Counted from the first letter of the stretch, positions 46,050 through 55,705 are shown. The stretch: 64,000 bases of DNA from Chitinophaga dinghuensis (GCF_003259435.1 NZ_QLMA01000003.1:682001-746000), one strand, 5' to 3'. The notes: generated from the letters alone by a model not told the origin. Program-made: numbers and translations.

Positions 46050-46446
46050 GTCTCAAATATTTGTTTCGTACTACCGGAAGAAGCAAGAAAATTAAGGCCG
46101 CAGGATAAAATAAAGCAGGTATGATACTCAGCAAACGTGTCAGCCAATGCACATTATTGAAATACTCGACCAATGGTTGTGTAAAGGACATCCTGGGTGG
46201 CATTGAACTATAGCTGCCATAATAGTATATATCCACAATCCCGTAGATTGCAATGAGCAATGCAACGAGCCAGATGAATTTTTTAGACAATAGCAATGTG
46301 ATGATAAAATAGACAGGTACCAATACAGACAATAGCCCTTCATCACCCCAATGTCCATATTCTATATTCAGAATTAATTGATAGCAGGTAATTACTATCA
46401 GAAAGATCAGTAGCGTGTATTTTAAAATTGATATTGTTTTTTGCAT
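46039..46446 (-). CDS. Four-TM membrane protein, hypothetical
   Basis: This 135-aa protein is almost wholly hydrophobic, with four TM segments and a basic tail. It sits 4 nt after the Rhs-core gene and overlaps the transglutaminase-like gene. A membrane immunity or export partner is possible from position only. Confidence 0.6.
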   Translation of the reverse strand: MQKTISILKYTLLIFLIVITCYQLILNIEYGHWGDEGLLSVLVPVYFIITLLLSKKFIWLVALLIAIYGIVDIYYYGSYSSMPPRMSFTQPLVEYFNNVHWLTRLLSIIPALFYPAALIFLLLPVVRNKYLRHEK

Positions 46447-46450
46447 ATTA

Positions 46451-47497
46451 TTATCTTACAGGGTTATAGTATCCTTTATCTTTCTCACCATTTACTCCCA
46501 TAACAGGGTCGTATTTACTGGTGGTTGCATTCAGTGTGGCTATGCGGGGTGGGTAATACATACCATCTTTTGTCCACACATATACTGTTCCATCCCTTGA
46601 AGTGCCAAGATACACAGCTCCGTGCGTTATTTTGGGGTCGCCAAGACCAAAATCCTGCTTGAACCCAAAACTGATAGCTGTTTTCCCAAAGCGAAATTGT
46701 GATGGGTTATTGGAAACATTAGTGTAGTTGTTTTTAATATCATTCACAAATCCAGATTCCGATGTGACATTGGAAAAATCAGGTGTTTGTCCCTGTGTTA
46801 CAGATAATGCACACGTCCAGCAATTGTAATTAGATTCAAATAGTTGGTTAGCAGTAAAGAAATTATGAGAATAATTATCTGAATTAGTAATCATGTCATT
46901 CACAGAAGCATTAATAGCCGCAACGCCTGGCACATCATTGGTAAGTTTAATCGTGCCATCCTTGCTCATGGTGGACATAAGCTGTTCTGCTTTCTTTGCA
47001 TCTACACCCAGGTAAGTTGACAACGTTTTAGCATTATCGCCTTTTTCCATCTTTACCACGATCTGTCCACTCACTTCTTTACCATTCTTGTCCTTATTGA
47101 TCTGTATATCCGGTACCCATTCAGCAGCTCTGCCGTCAGGGTCTTTAAAGGAAACGGGATTATCGTATGAGAAATGATAGGGAGACCAGTTAGCAAATTT
47201 ATCTGCCAGGGGATCTATAGAATACCACCGGCTTGCCGATGAATTATCTGAGGCTTTTTTTAGCAGGCTATCCGTGTCCAGCAGTGCAACTATTTCTCTG
47301 GTGCGTATATTTATCAATACGGAGCCAACGCGCTGAATACTATCCATATCGAAACTTTCAACATACTTACCCCGCGACAGGGTATGCACTTTAGCTTTCT
47401 TGCCTATGGATTTAAATGGGTTATCTTCCTGCGCATGCGCAGTCATTATACATAGAAAGGAAGAAAAAAATATCCCTATCATTAAAAGCTGTTTCAT
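46451..47497 (-). CDS. Secreted Rhs-core protein with Cys/His C-terminal domain
   Basis: This 348-aa protein has a signal peptide (1-22). Residues about 90-122 hold the Rhs-associated core signature (WYSIDPLADKFANWSPY, then NPVSFKDPDG) that normally ends the shell of Rhs/YD toxins, yet the YD repeats are missing. The variable C-terminal domain has NYNCWTCAL (Cys226, Cys229) and THGAVYLG (His292), which fits an NlpC/P60- or papain-like hydrolase. It is probably a small polymorphic-toxin-type effector. Confidence 0.68.
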   Translation of the reverse strand: MKQLLMIGIFFSSFLCIMTAHAQEDNPFKSIGKKAKVHTLSRGKYVESFDMDSIQRVGSVLINIRTREIVALLDTDSLLKKASDNSSASRWYSIDPLADKFANWSPYHFSYDNPVSFKDPDGRAAEWVPDIQINKDKNGKEVSGQIVVKMEKGDNAKTLSTYLGVDAKKAEQLMSTMSKDGTIKLTNDVPGVAAINASVNDMITNSDNYSHNFFTANQLFESNYNCWTCALSVTQGQTPDFSNVTSESGFVNDIKNNYTNVSNNPSQFRFGKTAISFGFKQDFGLGDPKITHGAVYLGTSRDGTVYVWTKDGMYYPPRIATLNATTSKYDPVMGVNGEKDKGYYNPVR

Positions 47498-47525
47498 ATT
47501 AGGGGGGGTATTACGGTCATTTGCT

Positions 47526-48932
47526 TTATTTATGGATGATTGTTGTTTTTATGTTTGATACCCGGCCAATCTGTTGCCGGATTTGAGCTTTTAGGTCCTT
47601 ATTTTCGCGTCGCTGTTTTTCCTGCTCAACAGATTTTCGCCATGCCTGATAGGCTTCAGGCGGCATCGCCTGATAACCTAGATCATCTATAAGCTGATAA
47701 AGAGCATTTCGCTGTTGGAATAAGCTGTAGGCTTCCCGGTACTCAGGTAGCTTATTGGGTGGAGGATTACCTACGGCCCGAATAGCCTGCCGTGTTCTGA
47801 TTGTCAGATTATTGGCCTCCATCATTAGTGCTTCCAGATTATCCGAGTGCAATGCCTTTACATCTTGTAAACAACGGTAGACGAAACCGTCATCCTCATA
47901 TTGTCGCAGGTATCCCTGTGTTAAATCCATAATCAGATATGCGATCAGCTTTTTCTGACTTAGGGTATCCAGATAGGTACCTTTTTTAATAGCGCTGGCA
48001 TTGATAAAGCCAGACTGCATCAACCAATTATAGGAAACAAGATTACCGCTGGTAGTTTCAAAATTGTATCGCTTGCCGTCCTTATTGTAGAAAACTATGA
48101 AGGAATGTTCGGGTGCCTGGGCTAGTGTAGCTTTTATTCCTAATTGTTCTGCGAGCATCAGGTAAAGAAGAGGCATGGAATGACATTGCCCCTTTCCAGT
48201 CAATAACAGCTTAGTCACAAACATATTTTCCCAATGTTCCTTTCCCATATAGTCATCGAAATCATAGCCAAGTGGAGTATATTGTTGCTTTGCCCGCGTA
48301 ATAGGATTATAGTAGGTGATGGTATCGGAAAATAGCTTTTGTAATGCGTAATGACGGGAAAGCTCGCTACTCGTATCCAGCTTTTCCTTTTGCATGATGT
48401 AATGGCAAAGAGTCAGCTTATTATTCAATAGTTGCTGAAACTTATCTGCGGGTAGTCGGTTATTGAAGAAGGCATTTTCCACCAGATATACAGCGCGGCT
48501 TATAGAAAAAGTGCTGGTTGATGACATTGTTTCCAACTCACGTAATGCCATCCAATAGGGTTTAGCAATGTTGTTGGTATCTCTGTAAATGCCCCTTGTG
48601 TTTTTCACCTCGTTGTTAAATTCAGCCATATAGATAGCCACCTGCACACGGGAAGACAGGCGGTGCTCATTAGTTGACACATCACGTTCGGTTGCTATTA
48701 TTTGCCCCTGGTACTGGACTCCTTGATTTAAGGCACCTCTTCTAACAGCATCCACATTTACACCTACTGGATGCGGGGTTTCTATTTGAGGGATTGTTGG
48801 GTAGGGACTATGCACCGATATAATGGGTCGTGTCTGACTATAGCCTTTCACAAGGAAGCCCGTCAGAAACATAAATAGAGCACAGAACGAAAAAAATAGG
48901 GGTACTCTTGCTATTTTTTGGGGATTTAACAT
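47526..48932 (-). CDS. Transglutaminase-fold protein, larger paralogue
   Basis: This 468-aa protein has an N-terminal hydrophobic segment (about 8-30). Triad residues are in GKGQCHSMP (Cys250), APEHSFIVF (His276) and YNFETTSG (Glu292), in the same order as in the 347-aa protein at 45006. The C-terminal part is a charged helix. The Rhs-core gene follows with a 28-nt gap, so the four genes from 48932 to 45006 look like one operon. Confidence 0.75.
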   Translation of the reverse strand: MLNPQKIARVPLFFSFCALFMFLTGFLVKGYSQTRPIISVHSPYPTIPQIETPHPVGVNVDAVRRGALNQGVQYQGQIIATERDVSTNEHRLSSRVQVAIYMAEFNNEVKNTRGIYRDTNNIAKPYWMALRELETMSSTSTFSISRAVYLVENAFFNNRLPADKFQQLLNNKLTLCHYIMQKEKLDTSSELSRHYALQKLFSDTITYYNPITRAKQQYTPLGYDFDDYMGKEHWENMFVTKLLLTGKGQCHSMPLLYLMLAEQLGIKATLAQAPEHSFIVFYNKDGKRYNFETTSGNLVSYNWLMQSGFINASAIKKGTYLDTLSQKKLIAYLIMDLTQGYLRQYEDDGFVYRCLQDVKALHSDNLEALMMEANNLTIRTRQAIRAVGNPPPNKLPEYREAYSLFQQRNALYQLIDDLGYQAMPPEAYQAWRKSVEQEKQRRENKDLKAQIRQQIGRVSNIKTTIIHK

Positions 48933-49084
48933 AAAAATTATACGTCATATGAATATATGAAAAAATACTGTATAAATATGGCAGGAGATATAAAATTTAT
49001 GCCCGTTTGCCATAAATGGAATTACTCGGCAAACGGGAATGCTCTGAGCAATCCTCTCCTTTTTTATATTATTTTGTCAGTCAG

Positions 49085-49150
49085 ATTATTCTGTTATTCC
49101 CAGTCGTGATAATCCTCCATTATGGATTACAAACTCTCCCAAAGCCTTCA
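49085..49150 (-). repeat. Short island repeat, copy 2
   Basis: About 65 nt closely similar to 51635-51700; the minus strand encodes GEFVIHNGGLSRLGITE then stop. A shorter third relative at 44923-44950 keeps RLEITE-stop. It looks like the duplicated 3' end of a lost gene or a small mobile repeat. Confidence 0.5.
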
Positions 49151-49829
49151 GATGCTGTAGAAATGAGTTCGACAATTGTCCAGCTCGCCCGTCACAACTG
49201 GAGAGAATGGTTTTATTACCATTTTCTCTTTTTTATTTGTACCAGTAATACTGTTTGTGCTTGCAATTAAGGAAAGTGCCTCGTTTGTTTTTGTAGTTCG
49301 AAATGTCCCATTTTTCAGATTATAGAAAACTACCTCTAGGAATACCATTTTTTGCAACATCTCGCATTGAGTTCTGTGGAAATTTAGATCACTTTCTGAA
49401 GGAATTCTTCCAGGTTCGAGCTCTTAATTTCTTATTGTGCTGTGGAAGATATTTTAATTACGGTGTTATGTATCTGGTGTACTACGCAAATCTGGTGTGA
49501 AGACTGTGAAAAAACGGGTCATAAGGCCTGAGTGAATCCATTCAAATTGCCCGTCGTTCCAATCTTTTAAGGTTACACTCTTGAAATATTCTCTTTTTTA
49601 GCCTCGTAGCTGGATTGGCTCCAGGTAATGTTACAGTGCATACATCTGCTGCGCATGTGGAGGAGCGACAATTAATCGATTGTATCATAGTCAAAAAGGC
49701 ATTGGGCATAAAGTTCATGAAGCAGATAAAACATCATAAAACGGGGTAGGGTAGTTAAAATTAAAGAATAATCCAGCGATAGTACTTTTGTACCCTTGAA
49801 TAAGGTTGTTCATAACTAACACTATAATA

Positions 49830-49864
49830 AAAGAAGCTTCTCCTGAAACAAGAGAAGCTTCTTT
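49830..49864 (-). terminator. Terminator after higA
   Basis: Perfect 13-bp stem AAAGAAGCTTCTC / GAGAAGCTTCTTT with a 9-nt loop and TTTTATTATAG following on the minus strand, 31 nt past the higA stop. Confidence 0.8.
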
Positions 49865-49895
49865 CAATAATTTCACCCTGTATCGTGTGATCCAG

Positions 49896-50186
49896 CTATT
49901 TTTTTACAAAAGCTTTCAACTTTACGTTACCCATTTTGGCTCGGGCCTGATATAAATTAAAATCAGTCTGCAATTGAAGCCAAAATTCCGCACTTCCACC
50001 AAAAACCATTTCAATCCGAAGGCTCATTTCGGTCGAGATGTCAGCCTTGGCGTTAAGCAAATTACTTAACGTTGGGCGGGTAACATCCAGCAATTTGGCT
50101 GCTTCTGTTACGGATAGCCCATTTGCTGTAATTACCTCATCTCGCAGGATTAACCCTGGGTGATATAATGGCATTTTACCTTTCAT
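49896..50186 (-). CDS. higA: HigA-type antitoxin (XRE helix-turn-helix)
   Basis: This 96-aa protein starts MKGKMPLYHPGLILRDEVI, a hallmark of the HigA/VapI family, and has an HTH at about 22-45 (LSVTEAAKLLDVTRPTLSNL). It neutralises the toxin encoded 77 nt upstream and represses the pair. The toxin-first order is the usual HigBA order. Confidence 0.9.
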   Translation of the reverse strand: MKGKMPLYHPGLILRDEVITANGLSVTEAAKLLDVTRPTLSNLLNAKADISTEMSLRIEMVFGGSAEFWLQLQTDFNLYQARAKMGNVKLKAFVKK

Positions 50187-50263
50187 GTCTAAATATTTCT
50201 TCCAATACCTGCACTTTCAAGCAGCACATTCAAATTATGTATGTATTGACAATTAAGTCAATG

Positions 50264-50548
50264 TTAATGGTAGTCTATAAAATCAATTTTAGAAGCATTA
50301 CCATTCTCAAAAATGAAGATGATATTCCAGTTTTCGTAGATTGAAATACTCCAATACCCTTTCAAATCCTTGTCCAATAGATGTAATTTCCAACCAGGAA
50401 ATGGTTTCAAATCTTTTGGAACTTCTCGTGCAGCGTTTAATGTCTGCAATACCACGGTGATTTTCCTAACATATTGTGCCGGTAGACCGTGGCTTTTACC
50501 TGTTTTATAAAGCTTCTCTAATGCTTTTGATCTGAAATTTAAAATCAT
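50264..50548 (-). CDS. higB: HigB/RelE-type mRNA-interferase toxin
   Basis: This 94-aa protein has the RelE-superfamily layout: N-terminal helices, then PKDLKPFPGWKLHLLDKDLKG and a beta-sheet with WSISIYENWNIIF and a C-terminal IDFIDYH. It is a ribosome-dependent mRNA nuclease by family. A short inverted repeat CACCG-TTGTT-CGGTG upstream (about 50650) could be the HigA operator. Confidence 0.88.
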   Translation of the reverse strand: MILNFRSKALEKLYKTGKSHGLPAQYVRKITVVLQTLNAAREVPKDLKPFPGWKLHLLDKDLKGYWSISIYENWNIIFIFENGNASKIDFIDYH

Positions 50549-51116
50549 TTTTGAAAATTAAATTCTAAGCGCCGCTATAGTGGGCGCTGTAAATTGTCGA
50601 TCTCATTTGAACTTGGGTTTTGGTTATCGCTTAGGACGGTGATTTTTTCACCGTTGTTCGGTGTAAAGTTACGCACTACAATATTACAAGCAAAATTTAT
50701 TTTTCATCTCCCTCTTCCTCCCTTCTGGCTGTAACATTGCTTGGACCCTCATTTCGTTTTTATCGGCTATTGTAAAAAAATATCTATATTTCCGTCTTAG
50801 AAGTGCCTGAACTAAATGAGAATCGAATCGGTTTGAATCTGCCTCGCGCAATCAAGATAAATTTATTGTATTCTTATTTTTACCAATATGATGTGGCGAG
50901 AATATAGAGGTAGCGATGATCATTTCTTTGTCGTTATAGCCGAAATTTTCCAATAATGGATAAATCTTCAATAAACTGGTTCGAAATGTATCTAGTCGCC
51001 CCGACGTAAATGAAACAGCCTTACAGTTACCACTGTAAGGCTGTTTTGTTCCTACAAGATTCCTGCTATCAACCATCCTTGTTGTGTAAACCCAAACAAC
51101 CCTCCCAATACCCAGT
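50549..51116. other. Gap upstream of higB up to the broken integrase
   Basis: No convincing gene. It holds the presumed higBA promoter and operator near 50620-50670 and the 15-bp hairpin at 51013-51046. A stretch near 50970-51005 (GTTCGAAATG...TAGTCGCCCC) resembles one near 49170 (GTTCGACAATTG...AGCTCGCCCG), another sign of repeat debris. Confidence 0.45.
51013..51050 (+). terminator. Hairpin terminator in gap
   Basis: Perfect 15-bp stem AAACAGCCTTACAGT with a TACC loop and complement ending in GTTTTGTT. It lies between higB and the broken integrase. No intact gene ends here, so it may be the relic of a lost one. Confidence 0.7.
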
Positions 51117-51610
51117 TTGGGCTGCAAAATGGGATGCTCTAAAAAGACAAAAAAGGGAGAAATCAGCATTGGTAATAATAAAGGAAGGATTATATTAAGA
51201 TGGAGATACAACGGAATCAGGTATCCATTGTATCTACGCTATGACTATTGTCCTGAAAACATGTACCATGCTTGCCTGAAGGCTGACGAAATCAAACTGG
51301 ACATTAGAAAGGATTGCTTTGTTACTACATTAGAAAATGTACAAACCTCCAAAGCCATTTAAACCCATACCTGAATCTAAACCAGTAGTTAAAGAAGAAC
51401 CCAAACCTGTATTCCTTAAGGATCTAGTGGAGTTTACTTATTGGGTTAATCATATCAGGAACATTGATATGAAAATTTGATTGATTACTTCTACACCAGA
51501 AGGCTGCTGGAAAAATGGGTTGGCGTCCCAGTGACAGGTCTGTTGACAAGGATATAATGCTTGTCAGTCTTGCGATTAATAATAAACACTACCCGGACTT
51601 GTTGTCTTTT
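51117..51610 (+). pseudogene. Broken tyrosine-recombinase (integrase) N-terminal part
   Basis: From about 51145 the plus strand encodes GEISIGNNKGRIILRWRY, then GIRYPLYLRYDYCPENM and ADEIKLDIRKDCFVTTLENV, the arm-type DNA-binding domain (DUF3596-like) at the N-terminus of phage-type integrases. After a frameshift it continues as FKPIPESKPVVKEEPKPVFL, then a stop, then DYFYTRRLLEKWVGVPV in another frame. The catalytic domain is gone. It is a remnant of an earlier integrative element. Confidence 0.65.
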
Positions 51611-51634
51611 AACACTAGGTATATTTTGACACTC

Positions 51635-51700
51635 TCAAATTATTCCGTAATTCCTAGGCATGGCAACCCTCCAATATGGATTACAAACTCCCCGAAAGCC
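51635..51700 (-). repeat. Short island repeat, copy 3
   Basis: Similar to 49085-49150; the minus strand encodes GEFVIHIGGLPCLGITE then stop. It lies just downstream of the broken integrase and upstream (in plus coordinates) of the 282-aa membrane-protein gene's 3' end. Confidence 0.5.
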
Positions 51701-51747
51701 GTTCACAAATCTCTTTGTCTGAATTCCCCAGGCCAATTCAGACCTAC

Positions 51748-52596
51748 TCATTTACGCACTAAATTATTCGCATTGAGTACTGAATCTATTTCCTTTTCAG
51801 AAAGCTTGGTATTGGATCCAAAATAATTTATTATTTGAATGAGTTTTTTAACATATGCATCTGCATCAATACGCTTTCTTCCTATTGTGTAATAAGAAGT
51901 TACAGTTGTTGGATGTTCATCACGAAATTTCAATTCGGATTTAACTGAGTCGATTATTTTTTGGTATTCAATTTTCATTATTGCTAAACTTGTAGTATCA
52001 TCCACATACCGTCCAAAATCCCGTAAAAAGGCTTTGATTTGATTACTTGTAAGTGAATCTTTAGTAACACTATAGATTCTATCTTTTACATAGGCAAATT
52101 CATTTTGCAACCTTGTTTTTTGCGCATTCAGATTATTTATCTCATAATTCAGAGAATCCACTGTATGCTTCAAAGTATCAATATAACGTATCATTCCATA
52201 ATCAGGGTACCAATTTATTTGTCCTCCAAGATTTAAAAGACTAGCCTTAACAACGCTATCATTCACATTCTTTTGATCTACTTTTACTCCAAAACCTTCA
52301 AATGGCGATTGTCTTGTAACTGTATTTACTCCTGCAGCTGTAATATAAATCAGTAAAGCATTTGCAACAATGATTACGTAGTTAGGTAAATTCTTAAATT
52401 TCCTTTTTTTAATGAATAGGGAAATAGACCACAGTAGGGAAAAACTAAATGCAATGATTCTAATCCAGAATGATGTAATTTCTTGACTAAAGCTTGCCAC
52501 AGTTAGGCACAGCAACCAAACGCATATCCCTGCAATTTGTAGATTGTCTAATGATTTAATATTTATAAATTCAGTAGGAGTTTTACTCTCAGTCAT
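51748..52596 (-). CDS. Membrane protein with coiled coil, hypothetical
   Basis: This 282-aa protein has three or four TM segments in the first 110 residues, then a predicted coiled coil (YIDTLKHTVDSLNYEINNLN, about 140-175) and a globular C-terminus. ATG at 52596 is preferred to an upstream GTG. No family was recognised. It is AT-rich, like the rest of this part of the island. Confidence 0.6.
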   Translation of the reverse strand: MTESKTPTEFINIKSLDNLQIAGICVWLLCLTVASFSQEITSFWIRIIAFSFSLLWSISLFIKKRKFKNLPNYVIIVANALLIYITAAGVNTVTRQSPFEGFGVKVDQKNVNDSVVKASLLNLGGQINWYPDYGMIRYIDTLKHTVDSLNYEINNLNAQKTRLQNEFAYVKDRIYSVTKDSLTSNQIKAFLRDFGRYVDDTTSLAIMKIEYQKIIDSVKSELKFRDEHPTTVTSYYTIGRKRIDADAYVKKLIQIINYFGSNTKLSEKEIDSVLNANNLVRK

Positions 52597-52950
52597 ATTT
52601 TTGCTCAATGGATTAATAATTAAAGATATAAGCACTCAGCTGAGTGCAGATAAAAAATAAAATGGAAAACTTGTTAGTCCAAAGGGAAAACAACATTTCA
52701 CTTTCCCCTATTGGAAGATTATAGAATGAATTTATGTTGATAATGGAATTGTTATCTAATCTCCTAAATTTATTATAATCATTTAGGATATAAGTTGTAA
52801 AAGCTCCGATTTGATCTGACATTCAGGTTAAAAATATCAAGCGGCTGGCGGTATATCCTCATTATAACTATTTCTGTTTATGAGATAGTGTCGTTTGTGT
52901 TCTTCATCGTGTGAAATTTCGATATATATGGCTAACAATTTACATGTTTG
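52597..52950. other. AT-rich intergenic region
   Basis: About 350 nt between the coiled-coil membrane protein and the HEPN-motif protein. No promoter, hairpin or gene stood out. Confidence 0.4.
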
Positions 52951-55074
52951 CTAGCCGCCGATTTTACTTTTAATATAGTAACGATAAAACTGTTCCTTAT
53001 CTGGGTCAGAGAACGACATAAGCCCAGACTCAGTTAGTTGTTGCTCAAGACGTCCGATTACCTTGTTGATTTCCCCACTGGCATGGGAAAGGTCCCTCGC
53101 GTAATTCTCTACTTCCCATAATGCTGTTGAAGTAATGATAAAATTATCAAGGATTGAACGGTGTTCTACCAAGGAAGAGATAGAGTCTCGTAGCTTTTTA
53201 GAAATTACTTCACTGCTATAGGCTTCCTCAATCAATTCTCTAATATCTTTTTGAACGGTTACTTTTTCCTGGTACAATAAATTAATATTGAGTTTTTTAT
53301 CTTCCCCATTCAATTTCCTACTGAAGGCAAGCGCAAGCCGGATCATGGCCTCTATTTCACTTAAAAGCAACGTTGCAGTTTCAAAAAATGCCTCGTTTTT
53401 TATGCTATTGTGAATGAGTTGTTGAACAGCTGCAAGACCTTTTACGAAGTTTTCATAATGATATTTTTCTATAAGTGATTCGCGACTTTCTTCAGCAACA
53501 AAACCAAAAGAGCCAATGATTGACTCAGGCACTGACATGCTTTTGGGAAGTTTACCTTCCTCTTCAAGAGCCTTTGTGTATGTAAAATGAACGAGGTAGT
53601 TATCGATATAGGTAAAATAGCACAGATTTAATGTTTTTTCGAGCATCATTGCAGGCACTGCATAAAACTCGTGATTCCCAATCCTCTCTCGTTTATATTG
53701 ATTAAATTGATCCAGTGTTAGAGCCTCCATTTTCTTCATGCTCAAAAGCAATTGTTCAGATTTCTCAAACTTCACGGGTCTGAAGAGGTGTCTATCCTTT
53801 TGAATCTCATGCGTCCAATCCGACGGTATATACAATAAAAAAGAGCCAGCCTTTTCTAGGAATAATTGGTAATCTGGATTTTCATTAGCCTTTGGCTCAA
53901 TGATATATATTCCTTCGGCATATCTATTAGGGACGAGGGTAGCAATTTTTTTCGTTTTTTCATTGATACCTGGGAATCGTTCTCTCAAAAGCGAATCAAT
54001 GACATCCCTTGACGGCTGATTAAGATTTTCCAATACGAGATCAATTAAACCATTTACGACTGCATAATCATTCTCCACATCTTCCAAAGTAACGCCCACC
54101 GGATACTTGGCCATCATTCTTTTAAGAATACTCTCATCGTGTTCAAAAAGTGGTGTATATAAGTTGTCGATAAGTACGGTATCCACTTTTTGTGCGGAAG
54201 GGTTGATGTTACCATGTAAATAATCATTACGTTTGTTCATCAAAGTATGGAAAGCTGCAAATCGGGGATCTTTTCCATTGACAGCACCATCAAATCCATC
54301 ACAATGAACGTGTAGCGATTTGACGCGGATATCGATTTGGTTCCTTATCAACGCATCAAACATTCTATCATCTTCTATGTACTCTTGTTTCCGTAAAATA
54401 TAAATAACGAGGTTAACAAACGATTCCGCAACCACTGGCAGCAGCATTCTAATGGTTGTTCCGATTGCTGCAGCTTTAGTAATATCCCTTATCCAATTGG
54501 CTACTTGGTCAGTATATTCTGTATACGCTGATTTGGGACTAGGCGTAACAGGCGCCACCGGCTCCTTGAGCTCTATCTTTCTCAGGTCAATGAAAAGCTC
54601 GTCAATGGTTTGTGATAGCCGTACGTATGGGTTGATAAATAGTGTCCACTTCTCAAAGCCATTCTGGATCTGTCTGATCTCTTTCCCATGGTGTTTAAAA
54701 TCGCCTTTCAAAGCAGCCACGAATTTCTCCCGATCCTCATCAGTTACATCGTCTTTTGAGCTATTTATCATTATCTCCATTCCGCTGCTATGGCCATAGA
54801 ATTCAATATGCCAACCATCACACCAAATAGTATAATGCCAATGAATAACATTGTCTAACGAAGCAACTTTACCAATCATCGTGAGCCCATTCGGTTCGCC
54901 AAACCTCGCCTTTAAATACTTATAAGCATCGACAGGTGACAATTCTCCCTTAAAGTTTTTCCAGCTTGCCGCTTTAAATAACTTCTTTGATTCGGAAGGA
55001 TTTTTAAACACGGCCAATATTTCCTCAGTTGATGGGGCATACCATTTATCAAACTGTAGTGCTTCATCAATCAT
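52951..55074 (-). CDS. Large hypothetical protein with HEPN-like motif
   Basis: This 707-aa protein has no signal peptide. The central region holds a hydrophobic helix (AESFVNLVIYIL) and KRNDYLHGN, an R-N-D-Y-L-H motif (Arg282, His287) matching the R-x4-6-H signature of HEPN ribonucleases. The C-terminal 200 residues are helical with Arg- and His-rich turns. HEPN proteins are frequent in defence and abortive-infection systems; the rest of the protein is not recognised. The XRE gene at 55412 lies upstream on the same strand, 337 nt away. Confidence 0.6.
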   Translation of the reverse strand: MIDEALQFDKWYAPSTEEILAVFKNPSESKKLFKAASWKNFKGELSPVDAYKYLKARFGEPNGLTMIGKVASLDNVIHWHYTIWCDGWHIEFYGHSSGMEIMINSSKDDVTDEDREKFVAALKGDFKHHGKEIRQIQNGFEKWTLFINPYVRLSQTIDELFIDLRKIELKEPVAPVTPSPKSAYTEYTDQVANWIRDITKAAAIGTTIRMLLPVVAESFVNLVIYILRKQEYIEDDRMFDALIRNQIDIRVKSLHVHCDGFDGAVNGKDPRFAAFHTLMNKRNDYLHGNINPSAQKVDTVLIDNLYTPLFEHDESILKRMMAKYPVGVTLEDVENDYAVVNGLIDLVLENLNQPSRDVIDSLLRERFPGINEKTKKIATLVPNRYAEGIYIIEPKANENPDYQLFLEKAGSFLLYIPSDWTHEIQKDRHLFRPVKFEKSEQLLLSMKKMEALTLDQFNQYKRERIGNHEFYAVPAMMLEKTLNLCYFTYIDNYLVHFTYTKALEEEGKLPKSMSVPESIIGSFGFVAEESRESLIEKYHYENFVKGLAAVQQLIHNSIKNEAFFETATLLLSEIEAMIRLALAFSRKLNGEDKKLNINLLYQEKVTVQKDIRELIEEAYSSEVISKKLRDSISSLVEHRSILDNFIITSTALWEVENYARDLSHASGEINKVIGRLEQQLTESGLMSFSDPDKEQFYRYYIKSKIGG

Positions 55075-55411
55075 ATCATTTGATAATTTTCATTTTTCGA
55101 TTATCGTGAAAATCCTTCTTTGGTAATTAATAAGTCTTACTGTAAATAGAATAAAGGCTCGCTATGGGAAGTACCCCATATAGAAGACAGTAATAATTTA
55201 GAGTTTAGCTTTTTATTAACCCAGACTATACAACTGCCACTTAAATGTCTCGCATTTATTGATTTTTTCTATATTGACTTACCAAGGTAGCATAACACAT
55301 TGTACCGCGTGTAGAATGGATTATTTACTTAAAAATAATGGTAAAGTAAATCAGGGAGAATTGTTGGACTAATGAAAATGGCTCACAAACGTAGATTCCG
55401 AAGTGTTCTAA
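55075..55411. other. Intergenic region
   Basis: A 337-nt AT-rich stretch presumably holding the promoter of the 707-aa gene. No structured element or ORF of note. Confidence 0.4.
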
Positions 55412-55657
55412 TTATTTGGAAAAACTACCATCAACATTTAGCCTCACAGTCTTCGAGTCAACCAGCAAATCACATACACTAACATCCAGGGCAAGCGCAA
55501 TTTGATACAGTAATTTCAATGTAGGTTGTGAGGTGTTATTGCAAATGCGATTAATGGTATTATAATCTCGTTTAACCATACCCGCGAGCACCTTCTGCTC
55601 AATCTCTTTTTCAGCCAGAACTACTTTGATCCGATTTAATTTCAATTTATCAGCCAT
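55412..55657 (-). CDS. XRE-family helix-turn-helix regulator
   Basis: This 81-aa protein starts at MADKLKLNRIKVVLAEKE (ATG 55657; the 16 codons upstream look untranslated) and has a lambda-repressor-type HTH: QKVLAGMVKRDYNTINRICN then TLKLLYQIALALDVSVCDLL. It is probably a small repressor of the neighbouring island genes. Confidence 0.85.
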   Translation of the reverse strand: MADKLKLNRIKVVLAEKEIEQKVLAGMVKRDYNTINRICNNTSQPTLKLLYQIALALDVSVCDLLVDSKTVRLNVDGSFSK

Positions 55658-55705
55658 AGTTGCAATTTGCAACTTGAAGTTACCTATAAAAATGAGAATA
55701 TCCAC

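Larger units (their letters stand above)
48933..49895. other. Gap with repeat remnants between transglutaminase-like and higBA genes
   Basis: About 960 nt without a convincing gene. It contains one copy of the repeat shared with 51635 (49085-49150), a terminator-like hairpin at 49200-49234, a -7-like box TACTTTTG near 49779 on the plus strand and the higA terminator. Short frames here are broken or overlap the repeat. It reads as decayed mobile sequence. Confidence 0.5.

Noticed and set aside
49016-49500. Two plus-strand ORFs of 65-84 codons
   Set aside because: They cross the short repeat and a terminator-like hairpin; composition is not protein-like.
50852-51211. 119-codon minus-strand ORF beside higB
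   Set aside because: It spans a terminator hairpin and the antisense of the broken integrase; no protein family is visible.
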